From positions 106,868 to 170,867 of the forward strand of contig CACMNV010000002.1 of NCBI GenBank assembly GCA_902615025.1: 64,000 nt of DNA, in the 5' to 3' direction. Both the position numbers and the translations under genes were made by a program. This document shows, in pieces, positions 11,072 to 20,668 of the stretch. Positions within the stretch are counted from its first letter, which is position 1; each line of letters opens with the position of its first letter. A model generated the notes under the pieces. That model worked only from the letters and a program-made list of their open reading frames with translations. It did not search any database and had not been told where the DNA came from. Origin of the DNA: an uncultured SAR116 cluster alpha proteobacterium. Lineage in GTDB: Bacteria; Pseudomonadota; Alphaproteobacteria; Puniceispirillales; Marisalimonadaceae.

Positions 11072-12050
11072 TTAATTTCTGTTTTAATAATAACCTTAAT
11101 CTAATTAAATCATTTTTATCAAATTCTATTTTCATTTTTAAGTACTTTATTTTTAAATGATATTTTTTTGGTATTTTAACAATGTCTTTTTCAGTGGTTA
11201 TTAATGTAAGGTTATTATCATCTGCAAGTTTTATAAGATCAATTATTTCATTTTCTTCATAATTATGATGGTCTTCAAATTCCTTTGTTAAAGCTATATT
11301 ATAATTAGCGCTTTTAAGAGTATCTAAAAATTTTAGGTTATTACCTAAGCCAGAAAAAGCTAAATATTTTGTCTTTACAGAAACTTTTTCAACTTTTATA
11401 TAACTATTTAAAATATCTTTTTTAAAAATATTATAACTTTTATATAAATTTTGATTTCCAGTTAAAATAATTTTATCTATGTTTTTTTTGCATGAATTAA
11501 ATGATTGCCTCAAAGGACCTGAAGGTAAACAAAACTCATTTCCAAATAATGATTTTCTATCAACGGTCAAAAAACATAAATCTTTTCCGATAGAATAATT
11601 TTGTAAGCCATCATCCATGACTATAATATCATAAATTTTCTTTTTTGAGTTTAAGTTTTCAATATATTTAACTCCCTTTAACTTATTTTTTGATACAACT
11701 GTTGGTCCTACATTTTTTAAAATTATAGCTTCATCTCCAAAAAGCATAACATCATTACTAGCTATACAAGGTTTAGAAATTTTACCTTTATAGCCGGAAG
11801 TCAAGAATATGGGATTATGTCCCATTTTTTTTAAAATTTTAAATATAAATATTGATATCGGTGTTTTCCCAGTTCCACCTACATTTATATTACCTACACA
11901 TATTATTTTGAGATGAGAAGTGTAAGGTTTTATTGTAAGAAATTTTATTTTGTCAATAATGATCCATAATAAGGAAAAAGGGTAAAGCATTAAGGAAATT
12001 AATTTGTATTGTAATGAGTTTGAGTACCACAAATTATAAAAAAAAGTCAT
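11064..12050 (-). CDS. lpxK: Tetraacyldisaccharide 4'-kinase
   Basis: VGNINVGGTGKTP P-loop, MDDGLQNYSI, ..LPSGPLRQ, TTEKDIVKI. Confidence 0.95.
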   Translation of the reverse strand: MTFFYNLWYSNSLQYKLISLMLYPFSLLWIIIDKIKFLTIKPYTSHLKIICVGNINVGGTGKTPISIFIFKILKKMGHNPIFLTSGYKGKISKPCIASNDVMLFGDEAIILKNVGPTVVSKNKLKGVKYIENLNSKKKIYDIIVMDDGLQNYSIGKDLCFLTVDRKSLFGNEFCLPSGPLRQSFNSCKKNIDKIILTGNQNLYKSYNIFKKDILNSYIKVEKVSVKTKYLAFSGLGNNLKFLDTLKSANYNIALTKEFEDHHNYEENEIIDLIKLADDNNLTLITTEKDIVKIPKKYHLKIKYLKMKIEFDKNDLIRLRLLLKQKLND

Positions 12051-13360
12051 TTAATTATGCTTCTACTCTTGAAGATCTCTAAAAGATATTCACTAGCTTC
12101 ATCTGCTCTTAATTGAGCATAACTACAAGCATCTAGAGCATTTTTGCCCATATCCTCTAATATTAATGGTTGACTTAGTAATGAAATGACTTTTTCAACA
12201 AAAACATTTTTAAATTCAGGTGAGTATTGAATTTTAATTGCACCTCCTGACCAAACAAGATCATTGATTTGTGCATCACATTTTTCTGTGAAAGGCCCCA
12301 TAATTACAGCTTTTCCTAAACTAGCAGCCTCTGTCGGATTATGACCTCCAATTTTTTTAACTAAAGAACCAGCTACAAAAACAAGATTAGAAATTTCAAT
12401 TAATGATCCCATTTCTCCCATAGTATCTGCTAAATAAAAATAATCGCTTTGAGAAGGCAATTCATTATTGCTTCTACATTTAATATCATATCCAGCACTT
12501 AATATCAGTTTTTTTATATCTTTACTCCTTTCAATATGCCGAGGAGTAATAATAATAAGCGTATTGTCAATTCCTTTACTTCTTAAATTATTTGCAAGTT
12601 TTATTAGAATTTCTTCTTCACCAGAATGTGTCGATGCAGCTAAAAAAATATTTTTATTTTTTAAACAACTTTTTAATTTCAATATGTATTCAGTATTAAC
12701 TTGTGGTTTTTCAGCAATAGATTTTAAACTTGTTAAACTTTTTACTTTTTTTGAGCCTAAAGACTTAAATAATTCAGCATGAAATGGATCAACAGCCAAA
12801 ACAAGATCAATTTTTTTAAAAACTTTTTTAGCTAACCCTCTTCCAAACCCTCGCCAAAATCTTGACGATTTTCTGGACATTTGAGATGATGCTAAAATTA
12901 AGGGAATTTTTTTAACTGATGACCTATAAATTAAATTTGGCCAAAAATCTGATTCTACAAATATGGCCATTTCTGGCGTCCAAAAGTCCAAAAATTTGTT
13001 TACAAACTTTGGGTTATCTAAAGGATTAAATTGATGTGTTCCTGGAAACCCATTTTTAATTTTATTATTAACAAAGTTTGATGAAGTTACAGTATTTGTT
13101 GTAATTAAGAAATGGAAATTCATTTTATCAAATCCGTTTTTTAACATTGAGTTTGCCAAGGCAAGAGCAGCAACTGATTCTCCAACACTTGAGCCATGTA
13201 TCCAAATGATTTTTTTATTTTCTTTTCTTATATAACATTTACCAAATCTTTCATTAAGCCTTGATTTGATTTCTTTTCCTTTTTCAACTCTGAAATTAAG
13301 ATAATTAATTAAAAAATAATCAATTAATTTCCATAAAAAATTATAAAACGCGTAGGTCAT
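12047..13360 (-). CDS. waaA: 3-deoxy-D-manno-octulosonic acid transferase
   Basis: Glycosyltransferase N-terminal WIHGSSVGE, FVESDFWPN, C-terminal GGHNPTEAASLGKAVIMGP. Confidence 0.95.
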   Translation of the reverse strand: MTYAFYNFLWKLIDYFLINYLNFRVEKGKEIKSRLNERFGKCYIRKENKKIIWIHGSSVGESVAALALANSMLKNGFDKMNFHFLITTNTVTSSNFVNNKIKNGFPGTHQFNPLDNPKFVNKFLDFWTPEMAIFVESDFWPNLIYRSSVKKIPLILASSQMSRKSSRFWRGFGRGLAKKVFKKIDLVLAVDPFHAELFKSLGSKKVKSLTSLKSIAEKPQVNTEYILKLKSCLKNKNIFLAASTHSGEEEILIKLANNLRSKGIDNTLIIITPRHIERSKDIKKLILSAGYDIKCRSNNELPSQSDYFYLADTMGEMGSLIEISNLVFVAGSLVKKIGGHNPTEAASLGKAVIMGPFTEKCDAQINDLVWSGGAIKIQYSPEFKNVFVEKVISLLSQPLILEDMGKNALDACSYAQLRADEASEYLLEIFKSRSIIK

Positions 13361-14046
13361 TTATTTAACTTTTTATTAAAATTAAAATTTTCTACTTCTT
13401 TTGTAAGTTTATCAAATTCATTTTGAATCGAAAGCTTAATTTGAAAGAGTTTTTTTTCTGTAACTTTCCTTTTAACATGAATGGGCTCACCAAAAATGTA
13501 AACACCTTTTGAAAAAGGAAATGGTATTATAAAGTTATCCCATGAATTTAAAAGTTTATGATTTTTAACTTTCCAAAATAAAGGTACAATTGGAGCTCCA
13601 GTTGTTTGTGCAAGTTTGATTATTCCATCTTTTACGATTTCTTTTGGACCTTTTGGTCCATCTGGTGTTATTGCTATACTTTCTCCATTTTCAATAGCTT
13701 TAATCATTTTTATAAATGCGCTAACACCTTTTTTTTTGGAGGAACCATAAATTATTTTCATATTTATTAATTTAAATAAAATATCAGTCATCATTCCATC
13801 AGAATGAGATGATTGAAGAGCATTTATTTCTAATTTTTTTGTTGGTAATAAATATGGTCCACAATAAAGTCTATTATGCCAAGTGCAAAAAATAATGGGT
13901 TCTTTATTTTTATAATTATAACTATTTGGTTTTTTTAGCTCTTTCCAAGAGATTGATTTATAGGTAAAATTGGTAACAATAAATACTAAAAAACCCAGGA
14001 ATTTTTGTCCAAATTTATTTTTGCTGATTCTTTTTATAAATTTCAT
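13357..14046 (-). CDS. DUF374 lysophospholipid-acyltransferase-like protein
   Basis: CTWHNRLYCGPYL, SSHSDGMM, ITPDGPKGP motifs of DUF374; adjacent to waaA. Confidence 0.87.
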   Translation of the reverse strand: MKFIKRISKNKFGQKFLGFLVFIVTNFTYKSISWKELKKPNSYNYKNKEPIIFCTWHNRLYCGPYLLPTKKLEINALQSSHSDGMMTDILFKLINMKIIYGSSKKKGVSAFIKMIKAIENGESIAITPDGPKGPKEIVKDGIIKLAQTTGAPIVPLFWKVKNHKLLNSWDNFIIPFPFSKGVYIFGEPIHVKRKVTEKKLFQIKLSIQNEFDKLTKEVENFNFNKKLNK

Positions 14047-14100
14047 TTTATAATATTTACATTTTTATTAATTAATTAATATATTGTATACATATATCAA

Positions 14101-15771
14101 ATGAATAAAAAAAATTTAAAAAACTTTGAATTAATAAAAAAAATAAACAAAGATTTTTTTATTAATCAAAAGTCCGATATTTTAATTTGTTTAATTTTAC
14201 TCTTAATTGTAAGTCTAACTACTGCAATTTATCCATTTTTAATACAAAAAGTTTTTGATAATTTCACTGAAAATAAATATTCATGGTTTTTTCTTCCAAT
14301 TATAATTGCTCTCGTTGCATCTATACGAGGTATAGCAATGTTTTTTCAAATAAAACAAGTATCAAAAGTAACATTAAAAGTTAGTATTGATATTCAAAAA
14401 AAATTATCAAATCATTTGTTATTCTCTGATTTAGATGTGATTAAAAAAATCTCTTCTGGAAATCATATTTCTAGAATAATGAATGATGTTAATCTAATAA
14501 GAGATAGTGTGGAAAGATCTTTAAATAATTTAATTAGAGATCTAATAACAATTATATGTTTGATAGTTTATTTGATTTGGTTAGATTGGGTTTTGGCTGT
14601 AGTTGTCTTATCAATTTATCCACTTGCATTAAAACCGATTATATCCATTGGAAAAAAACAAAGATTTTATGCATTATCATTACAAGAAAAAATGGAGAGC
14701 TTAACCTCTTTTTTATCTGAAATTTTTAGAAATATTTCAATGATAAAGTCATATTCATTAGAAAAACTAGAGAAGAATAGAATAAATAAATCTCTAGATA
14801 GCTTATTTCTAAGTTTATTTGATATTGTAAAGGGAAGAGCAAAAGTTTTGCCACTTTTAGAGGTGTTGGGAGGAATTGCAGCTGCCTTTGTAATTTTAAT
14901 TGCTAGTTATAGAATTAATTCAGGTTTTATGACAATTGGAAGCGTCATTGGGTTTGTTACTGCATTACTAATGTTAGCTCAACCTGCTAGAGCTTTGGGA
15001 ACTTTTAACACTATTTTGCAAGAAGGTCTAAGCTCATTGCAAAGAATATATAAACAATTAAACGAAATGCCAAAAATTGAAAGAATTAGTAATGTTAAAA
15101 AAGAACTTAAAATTCCAAATAATCCAACTATTGAATTTAAAGATGTAAGTTTTTTTTTCGAAAAAAATAAAATTATTCTTGATAAAATCTCCTTTAAAAC
15201 AAAAAAATCAAAAATGCATATTATTGGTGAAAGTGGTAGTGGGAAGTCAACAATATTTAATTTAATCAGTAGATTTATAGATCCTAAAAAAGGGAATATT
15301 TTCATCAATGATGTGAATATAAAAGATGTATCACTTTTTTCTTTGAGACAAAATATAAGTTTAGTTAGTCAAGAAACGGTGATATACAACGATACTTTTA
15401 ATAATAACATATCTTTAGGTAAATTAAACGCCACAAAACGTGAAATAATAAAAGCTGCTAAATTAGCCAATATTCATGATTTTATTATAAGTCAAGAAAA
15501 TGGTTATGATACTGTTATTAATGAAGCAGGTAGTAATTTATCTGGAGGTCAAAAACAAAGAATATCAATAGCAAGAGCGTTTTTAAAAAACTCAAAAATC
15601 TTATTGTTAGATGAAGTTACTAGTGCTTTAGATTCTAAAACCTCAAAAAATATCTTAAAATCAATTAATCAATTAAGTAAAAATAAAACATGTATATATA
15701 TTTCTCATGATGACTATGAAATAATTAAAAATTCTCAAAAATTAATAATTTCTAATACTAAAATTAAATAA
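14101..15771 (+). CDS. ABC exporter (TMD-NBD fusion), MsbA-like
   Basis: Six-TM N-terminal half, Walker A GESGSGKST, signature LSGGQKQRISIARA, Walker B ILLLDEVTSALD; next to lipid A genes. Confidence 0.88.
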   Translation: MNKKNLKNFELIKKINKDFFINQKSDILICLILLLIVSLTTAIYPFLIQKVFDNFTENKYSWFFLPIIIALVASIRGIAMFFQIKQVSKVTLKVSIDIQKKLSNHLLFSDLDVIKKISSGNHISRIMNDVNLIRDSVERSLNNLIRDLITIICLIVYLIWLDWVLAVVVLSIYPLALKPIISIGKKQRFYALSLQEKMESLTSFLSEIFRNISMIKSYSLEKLEKNRINKSLDSLFLSLFDIVKGRAKVLPLLEVLGGIAAAFVILIASYRINSGFMTIGSVIGFVTALLMLAQPARALGTFNTILQEGLSSLQRIYKQLNEMPKIERISNVKKELKIPNNPTIEFKDVSFFFEKNKIILDKISFKTKKSKMHIIGESGSGKSTIFNLISRFIDPKKGNIFINDVNIKDVSLFSLRQNISLVSQETVIYNDTFNNNISLGKLNATKREIIKAAKLANIHDFIISQENGYDTVINEAGSNLSGGQKQRISIARAFLKNSKILLLDEVTSALDSKTSKNILKSINQLSKNKTCIYISHDDYEIIKNSQKLIISNTKIK

Positions 15772-15773
15772 AA

Positions 15774-16442
15774 TTATTCTCTTCTCAAAACTTTTGTAAT
15801 TATTTTTTCAAAAAATTTATTTTCAGAAAAAATTGCTTCTAATTCTTGAGGTTTGTATATATTTCTTGTCCAATAGATAAAATCTGCATTTTTAGTTTTT
15901 TTATAATATTTGATGTAAAGATCACAAAAAGCATCAAGTATACCAGTCTTTGCGTGTTTTATATGAAGATATTTTAATGAAAGTTGTTTTTTTGCCACTT
16001 CTGGATTTTCTTTAGATTTTAAAACTTTAAAAAGAAATGCTATAATGCCAGCTCTATCAGCTCCAGATTTGCAATGAATTAAGGCTGGGTATTTTATTGA
16101 GTTAAAAACTGCGTTAGCTTTAAAAATCATATTTTTATCTGGTGCTGCACGTGATCGAGCTACTAAGTTTACAAGTTCTATTCCATTTTGCTCACATGCT
16201 TGTTTTTCAAGAAACCAGCCACCATCTTTTTTCCCACCTCGAAGGTTGATAATAGTTTTGATTCCAAGTTTTTTATATTTTTTAATTCTTTGAGGAGTCG
16301 GCATATTAGATCTATACATATTATCATCAATTTTATGAAAATTATTATATAATAGTCTTAAAAAACCATGATCAACTATCATCATTTCATACCAATATCT
16401 TAAAATTTTAAGTTTACTTTTAGGTATTAGATCCCCCTGCAA
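15774..16442 (-). CDS. Tyrosine/dual-specificity phosphatase-fold protein
   Basis: P-loop HCKSGADRAG (HCX5R) and preceding TIINLRGG motif. Confidence 0.85.
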   Translation of the reverse strand: MQGDLIPKSKLKILRYWYEMMIVDHGFLRLLYNNFHKIDDNMYRSNMPTPQRIKKYKKLGIKTIINLRGGKKDGGWFLEKQACEQNGIELVNLVARSRAAPDKNMIFKANAVFNSIKYPALIHCKSGADRAGIIAFLFKVLKSKENPEVAKKQLSLKYLHIKHAKTGILDAFCDLYIKYYKKTKNADFIYWTRNIYKPQELEAIFSENKFFEKIITKVLRRE

Positions 16443-17781
16443 TTGTCATTTCATTAATTAATATGCTAGGTGTAGAAATGGTTGAATTTAAATCTAAGTT
16501 ATTTGCAGGCACCATTTGTAAAAACATTTCTTTTAAATTTCCTGCAATAGTAGCTTCAGATATCGGGTTCGAGAGTTTGCCATTTTTAATCCAAAATCCA
16601 CTGGCTCCTCTACTATAATCACCAGTAATTAAAGAAACGCTTGATCCGAGTAATTCTGTAATATAAAACCCATTTGAAATATTTTTTATCATATCTTTTT
16701 CATCAATATTGCCCGGCATAATCATAGCATTACTTACGCCTATCCCTGGAGGTGAAGTCAAGCTTCTTATAGCATTACAGTTAGTATTCAAACCTAACTG
16801 TCTTGCTGATGAAAGGTTAAGCAGATAATTTTTTAATATCCCATTAGAAACAAGCTCCATTTTTTTTGTTCCTAAACCCTCTGCATCAAATAATTTTGAC
16901 CCTAATCCTTTGCTTAAATGTGGGTCATCAACGACATTTATTTTACTATTGAATATATGTTCATTTAGTTTTCCTTTTAAAAAACTTGTTCCACTTATAA
17001 TTGAAGTTCCATTAATTCCAGAAATTATATGGCTTAGAATTGATTTAGCTACCCTTGGTTCAAAAATTACTGGGAATTTACCTGTCGGTGCTTTAGTAGA
17101 TCCAATCTTATCTAAAACCTTTTTAGCAACTCTCCTAGCTATTAATTTTGGTTCTTCAATATCATTATAAAATACCTTTGAAGAATAATCATAATCTCTT
17201 ACCATTTTATCTGATTTAGATGCTATGAGGGTCAAAGAACTTAAATTGTTTGATTTAAAATGTTTGTTATGAAAATTATTGCTATTAGAATAATAAATTT
17301 CGCTCTTAGTCCACGCTACTTGAACTCCATCACTAACTAATTGATTAGAAAAATTTAGAGCATGATTTTCTATTTCATTAGCCCTAGTCTCTAATTGATC
17401 AATTGAGGGTTCAAAACAATCATTTGTAAGAATTTTAACTTTTTTATTAATAGGATTCTGATCCATATCATTTTTTGTGGCAATGCCACTAAAATTATCT
17501 TCAGGTGAAACTTCAGCAATTTTTGCAGCTTTATCAGCTAATTTTATTAATGATTTTTCATCAATTTTATTTGTTGAAAGTATAGAAAACTTTTTCCCTT
17601 TAAATACTCTAATTCCAATATTGTATGTATCAAATTCTTCTATTTTTTCTTTTACATTATTTCTAACTTCTAATGATTTTCCATAGCTTTTTGATATAAT
17701 AACTTCAGTATCAGTAGCACTATTTTTTTTTGATTTATCAAGCAATATAGAGATTATTTCATTTGTTTTGTACGTTTTCAT
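16420..17781 (-). CDS. pmbA: TldE/PmbA-family metallopeptidase
   Basis: 453 aa; KFPVIFEPRVAKSILSHIISGINGTSIISGTSFLKGKLNE, LGSSVSLITGDYSRGASGFWIKNG. Confidence 0.95.
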   Translation of the reverse strand: MKTYKTNEIISILLDKSKKNSATDTEVIISKSYGKSLEVRNNVKEKIEEFDTYNIGIRVFKGKKFSILSTNKIDEKSLIKLADKAAKIAEVSPEDNFSGIATKNDMDQNPINKKVKILTNDCFEPSIDQLETRANEIENHALNFSNQLVSDGVQVAWTKSEIYYSNSNNFHNKHFKSNNLSSLTLIASKSDKMVRDYDYSSKVFYNDIEEPKLIARRVAKKVLDKIGSTKAPTGKFPVIFEPRVAKSILSHIISGINGTSIISGTSFLKGKLNEHIFNSKINVVDDPHLSKGLGSKLFDAEGLGTKKMELVSNGILKNYLLNLSSARQLGLNTNCNAIRSLTSPPGIGVSNAMIMPGNIDEKDMIKNISNGFYITELLGSSVSLITGDYSRGASGFWIKNGKLSNPISEATIAGNLKEMFLQMVPANNLDLNSTISTPSILINEMTIAGGSNT

Positions 17782-17854
17782 TTAGTTATTTTGATTAATT
17801 GATTATAAGTAATTTAAATGTTTTTTAATTTCTTTCAATAATTAGAGGATTTGT

Positions 17855-18796
17855 ATGATAAAAAAAGTTTTTATTGATGGTGAAGAAGGAACTACAGGAC
17901 TTCAAATTTATGAAAGATTAGAAAAACATCCAAATATAAAAGTCATTAAAATTGATCCTAATAAAAGAAAGAATTTATTAGTGAAAAAGGAAATGATGAA
18001 AAAGGCTGATCTAGTATTTTTGTGTTTACCTGATACAGCCTCACGAGAAGCTGTTGCTTTAGGAAAAGAACTTGAAGAACATTGTCCTATTTTTATAGAT
18101 GCTTCCACAGCACACAGAACTTCTGCAATGTGGAGCTATGGATTGCCTGAATTATCAGATCAATACAGAAATAATATAAATAAATCTAATTTAATTGCAG
18201 TTCCTGGATGTTATGCAACAGGATCAAATCTAATTATATTTCCATTGATAAAGATGGGATTAATTTCTAATTCTCATCAGTTTATAATTCAAGCAGTCAG
18301 TGGGTTTAGTGGAGGTGGCAAAAATTTAATTGAATACCAGAATAATAATGATTCCCCCTTTTTTTACTATGGGTTAAATTTAAGTCATAAACATCTCCCA
18401 GAAATTAAATTTCATTGTGGTTTAGAAAATAATCCAATTTTTTTACCATCGGTCGCAAATTTTTATCAAGGTATGATTGTAAATTTATTTTTGACCATAA
18501 AAGATTTTGAAAAAGAGACCTCTTTTTTTGAAATTGAAAGTTTTTTCAGCGACTATTATCAAAATCAACAATTTATTAAAGTTAAATCTAATGATGACAT
18601 TCAATTGCCTGATGGTTTTTATAAACCAAACTTAATAGTAAATTCTAACGATGTTGAAATTAATTTTTTTAAAAACACAAATAGTTGTCAATTAATAATT
18701 TCTGCAAATTTTGATAATCTTGGAAAAGGAGCTTCTGCTGCAGCAATTCAATGTATGAATTTAAGATTTGGTTTTGATGAAATATTAGGTTTGTAG
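17855..18796 (+). CDS. argC: N-acetyl-gamma-glutamyl-phosphate reductase (short ArgC2-like form)
   Basis: KVFIDGEEGTTGLQIYERL, FLCLPDTASREAV, SGLPELS, VPGCYATGSNLI, SGFSGGGK. Confidence 0.95.
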   Translation: MIKKVFIDGEEGTTGLQIYERLEKHPNIKVIKIDPNKRKNLLVKKEMMKKADLVFLCLPDTASREAVALGKELEEHCPIFIDASTAHRTSAMWSYGLPELSDQYRNNINKSNLIAVPGCYATGSNLIIFPLIKMGLISNSHQFIIQAVSGFSGGGKNLIEYQNNNDSPFFYYGLNLSHKHLPEIKFHCGLENNPIFLPSVANFYQGMIVNLFLTIKDFEKETSFFEIESFFSDYYQNQQFIKVKSNDDIQLPDGFYKPNLIVNSNDVEINFFKNTNSCQLIISANFDNLGKGASAAAIQCMNLRFGFDEILGL

Positions 18797-18801
18797 TTGT
18801 A

Positions 18802-19575
18802 ATGGAATGTTTTGTTCATGCAGATAAAAAATATTTCCCAGAATATAACTGGTTTGAAAAAGCAATAAGTTACCCTTATAAAGCACCTACAACCTCTTTT
18901 ACATTCAAGAATGGACAATTTTATCAAGGGATACACATATCACTTAAAGATAGAGTTCCAATTATATCTATTGGATCTAATAGATCTCCATATCAATTAA
19001 AAAATAAATTTGGTTTAAAAGAGAATCTATGCGTAACTCCAGCAAAATTATATAATTCTGTGATTGTTTATGCGGCCTCAATGTCAGCATACGGTTCTAT
19101 TCCTGCAACTCAGTGGCCTTGCGAAGGATCAGTGTCTAATTTGAATTTACTTTGGTTAAATCAAGATCAATTGCAAATCATGCACCTTTCAGAGGGTTTG
19201 GGAATAGCTTATCATTACGTAGAATTAGATAAAAATACAGTTACTATTCAAGAAAATGATTATTCTGGCCCTATTTTTGGGTACATTTCAACTAGAGGAG
19301 GGTATTTGTTTGATGGAAATGAACCATTAAGATTAAAAAATATAAAATCAAACACAAATAAACATTCATCTATTAATGAGTTTCAAGCATTAAATAAATT
19401 ATTTTTAGAAAATCCAGATGGTCAAACTTCTTTAGAAATTTGGTTAAAAAACTTGATTTCTAATAAGAGTAAAAGACTCTCATTAATCGACAAAATGTCA
19501 AAAAAATGCTTTTTGCCTAAGCATGTTCCTTGGAAAATTTTGGATTTAAAAGTTAATGGTAACAATATTTATTAA
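18802..19575 (+). CDS. Hypothetical protein of unknown function
   Basis: 257 aa intact ORF 5 bp after argC. Conspicuous stretches IISIGSNRSPYQLKNKFG and YGSIPATQWPCEGSVSNLNLLWL. No family recognised with confidence. Confidence 0.7.
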   Translation: MECFVHADKKYFPEYNWFEKAISYPYKAPTTSFTFKNGQFYQGIHISLKDRVPIISIGSNRSPYQLKNKFGLKENLCVTPAKLYNSVIVYAASMSAYGSIPATQWPCEGSVSNLNLLWLNQDQLQIMHLSEGLGIAYHYVELDKNTVTIQENDYSGPIFGYISTRGGYLFDGNEPLRLKNIKSNTNKHSSINEFQALNKLFLENPDGQTSLEIWLKNLISNKSKRLSLIDKMSKKCFLPKHVPWKILDLKVNGNNIY

Positions 19576-19650
19576 AATAATAATCATATACCACAACATG
19601 TAGTTATTTGTTTTTAAAAAATGAATAATTTTAAAAATCAAGAAAATTAA

Positions 19651-19808
19651 TTAGTTTTTTTTGAAACTAAAATTGTTAATAAATTCAATGATATAGTTAA
19701 ATATTTGGACTATTTCTGTTATCAGGACTGTTTTAAATGTTGATTCGTCGTCATTTAGAACATATTCTCATCGGAAATAATTAGATATTTCTCTAATTCG
19801 AGCGAATT
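19651..19808 (+). promoter_or_regulatory. Proteorhodopsin leader containing three short inverted repeats
   Basis: TTAGTTT-tttttg-AAACTAA (19651-19670); AATTAGA-tatttc-TCTAATT (19779-19798); AATTCG-ag-CGAATT (19795-19808). The last two share AATT. Followed by AGGGGAGG RBS and ATG at 19832. Confidence 0.35.
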
Positions 19809-19831
19809 TTAACTTATAGGGGAGGTCCTTA

Positions 19832-20593
19832 ATGTCGTTCAAATTTTTAAAATATATATTACCAGCAATTTTATTTGCTGGACTACCAACTTTAAGTTTT
19901 GCTTCTGGCAACTTAGAGCCTACAGATCCAGTAGGTATTACATTTTGGATCATCTCAATTGCTATGGTAGCAGCAGCCACATTCTTTTTCTTAGAATCAT
20001 TAAGATTTGAAGGGAAATGGAGAACTTCTTTAGTTGTTGGCGGCTTAGTATGTATGGTTGCAGCAGTCCACTATTTTTACATGAGAGATGTTTGGGTTTC
20101 CACTGGAGCATCACCTACTGTATTCAGATATGTAGACTGGATTATTACTGTTCCATTACAAATGATTGAGTTCTACATTATACTAGCAGCTTGTACAACC
20201 ATTGCAATGGGTGTGTTTTGGAGACTATTTATAGGTTCCGTAATAATGCTTGTTGGTGGATATTTAGGTGAAGCTGGTTTCATTAATGCAACACTAGGTT
20301 TCGTAATCGGAATGGCTGGTTGGATATACATTCTTTATGAGATTTTTGCTGGTGAAGCTGGTAAAGTAAGTGCATCAGATGCACCTGAAGCTGTTCAATC
20401 TGGATTTGCAACAATGAGATGGATTGTTACAATTGGATGGGCTATTTATCCAATAGGCTATTTCGTAGGTTATATGGCTGGAGGCGCTGACGCTAACAGT
20501 CTAAATATGATCTATAACATTGCTGATGTTTTAAATAAAATTGGATTTTGTTTAGCAATTTGGGCAGCTGCGGACTCTACTGCAAAAGCTTAA
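19832..20593 (+). CDS. Proteorhodopsin, predicted proton pump, blue-absorbing type
   Basis: 253 aa with signal peptide; RYVDWIITVPLQMIEFY gives acceptor Asp (D97 equivalent), donor Glu (E108) and Gln at tuning position 105; His75 equivalent in AAVHYFYMR; retinal Lys in IADVLNKIGF. Confidence 0.98.
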   Translation: MSFKFLKYILPAILFAGLPTLSFASGNLEPTDPVGITFWIISIAMVAAATFFFLESLRFEGKWRTSLVVGGLVCMVAAVHYFYMRDVWVSTGASPTVFRYVDWIITVPLQMIEFYIILAACTTIAMGVFWRLFIGSVIMLVGGYLGEAGFINATLGFVIGMAGWIYILYEIFAGEAGKVSASDAPEAVQSGFATMRWIVTIGWAIYPIGYFVGYMAGGADANSLNMIYNIADVLNKIGFCLAIWAAADSTAKA

Positions 20594-20612
20594 ACCTAAC
20601 ATAATTTTTATA

Positions 20613-20644
20613 AAGGCCAGTCCATTTGGGCTGGCTTTTTTTTT
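20613..20644 (+). terminator. Rho-independent terminator after proteorhodopsin
   Basis: GCCAGTCC-attt-GGGCTGGC stem-loop (one T-G wobble) immediately followed by a T9 tract. Confidence 0.88.
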
Positions 20645-20668
20645 AATCTAAATTTAAAATATCTATAT

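Noticed and set aside
19576-19831. tRNA or structured ncRNA gene in the long intergenic gap before proteorhodopsin
   Set aside because: No cloverleaf, GTTCRANNC or other tRNA hallmarks; only short AT-rich inverted repeats, reported as low-confidence regulatory elements.
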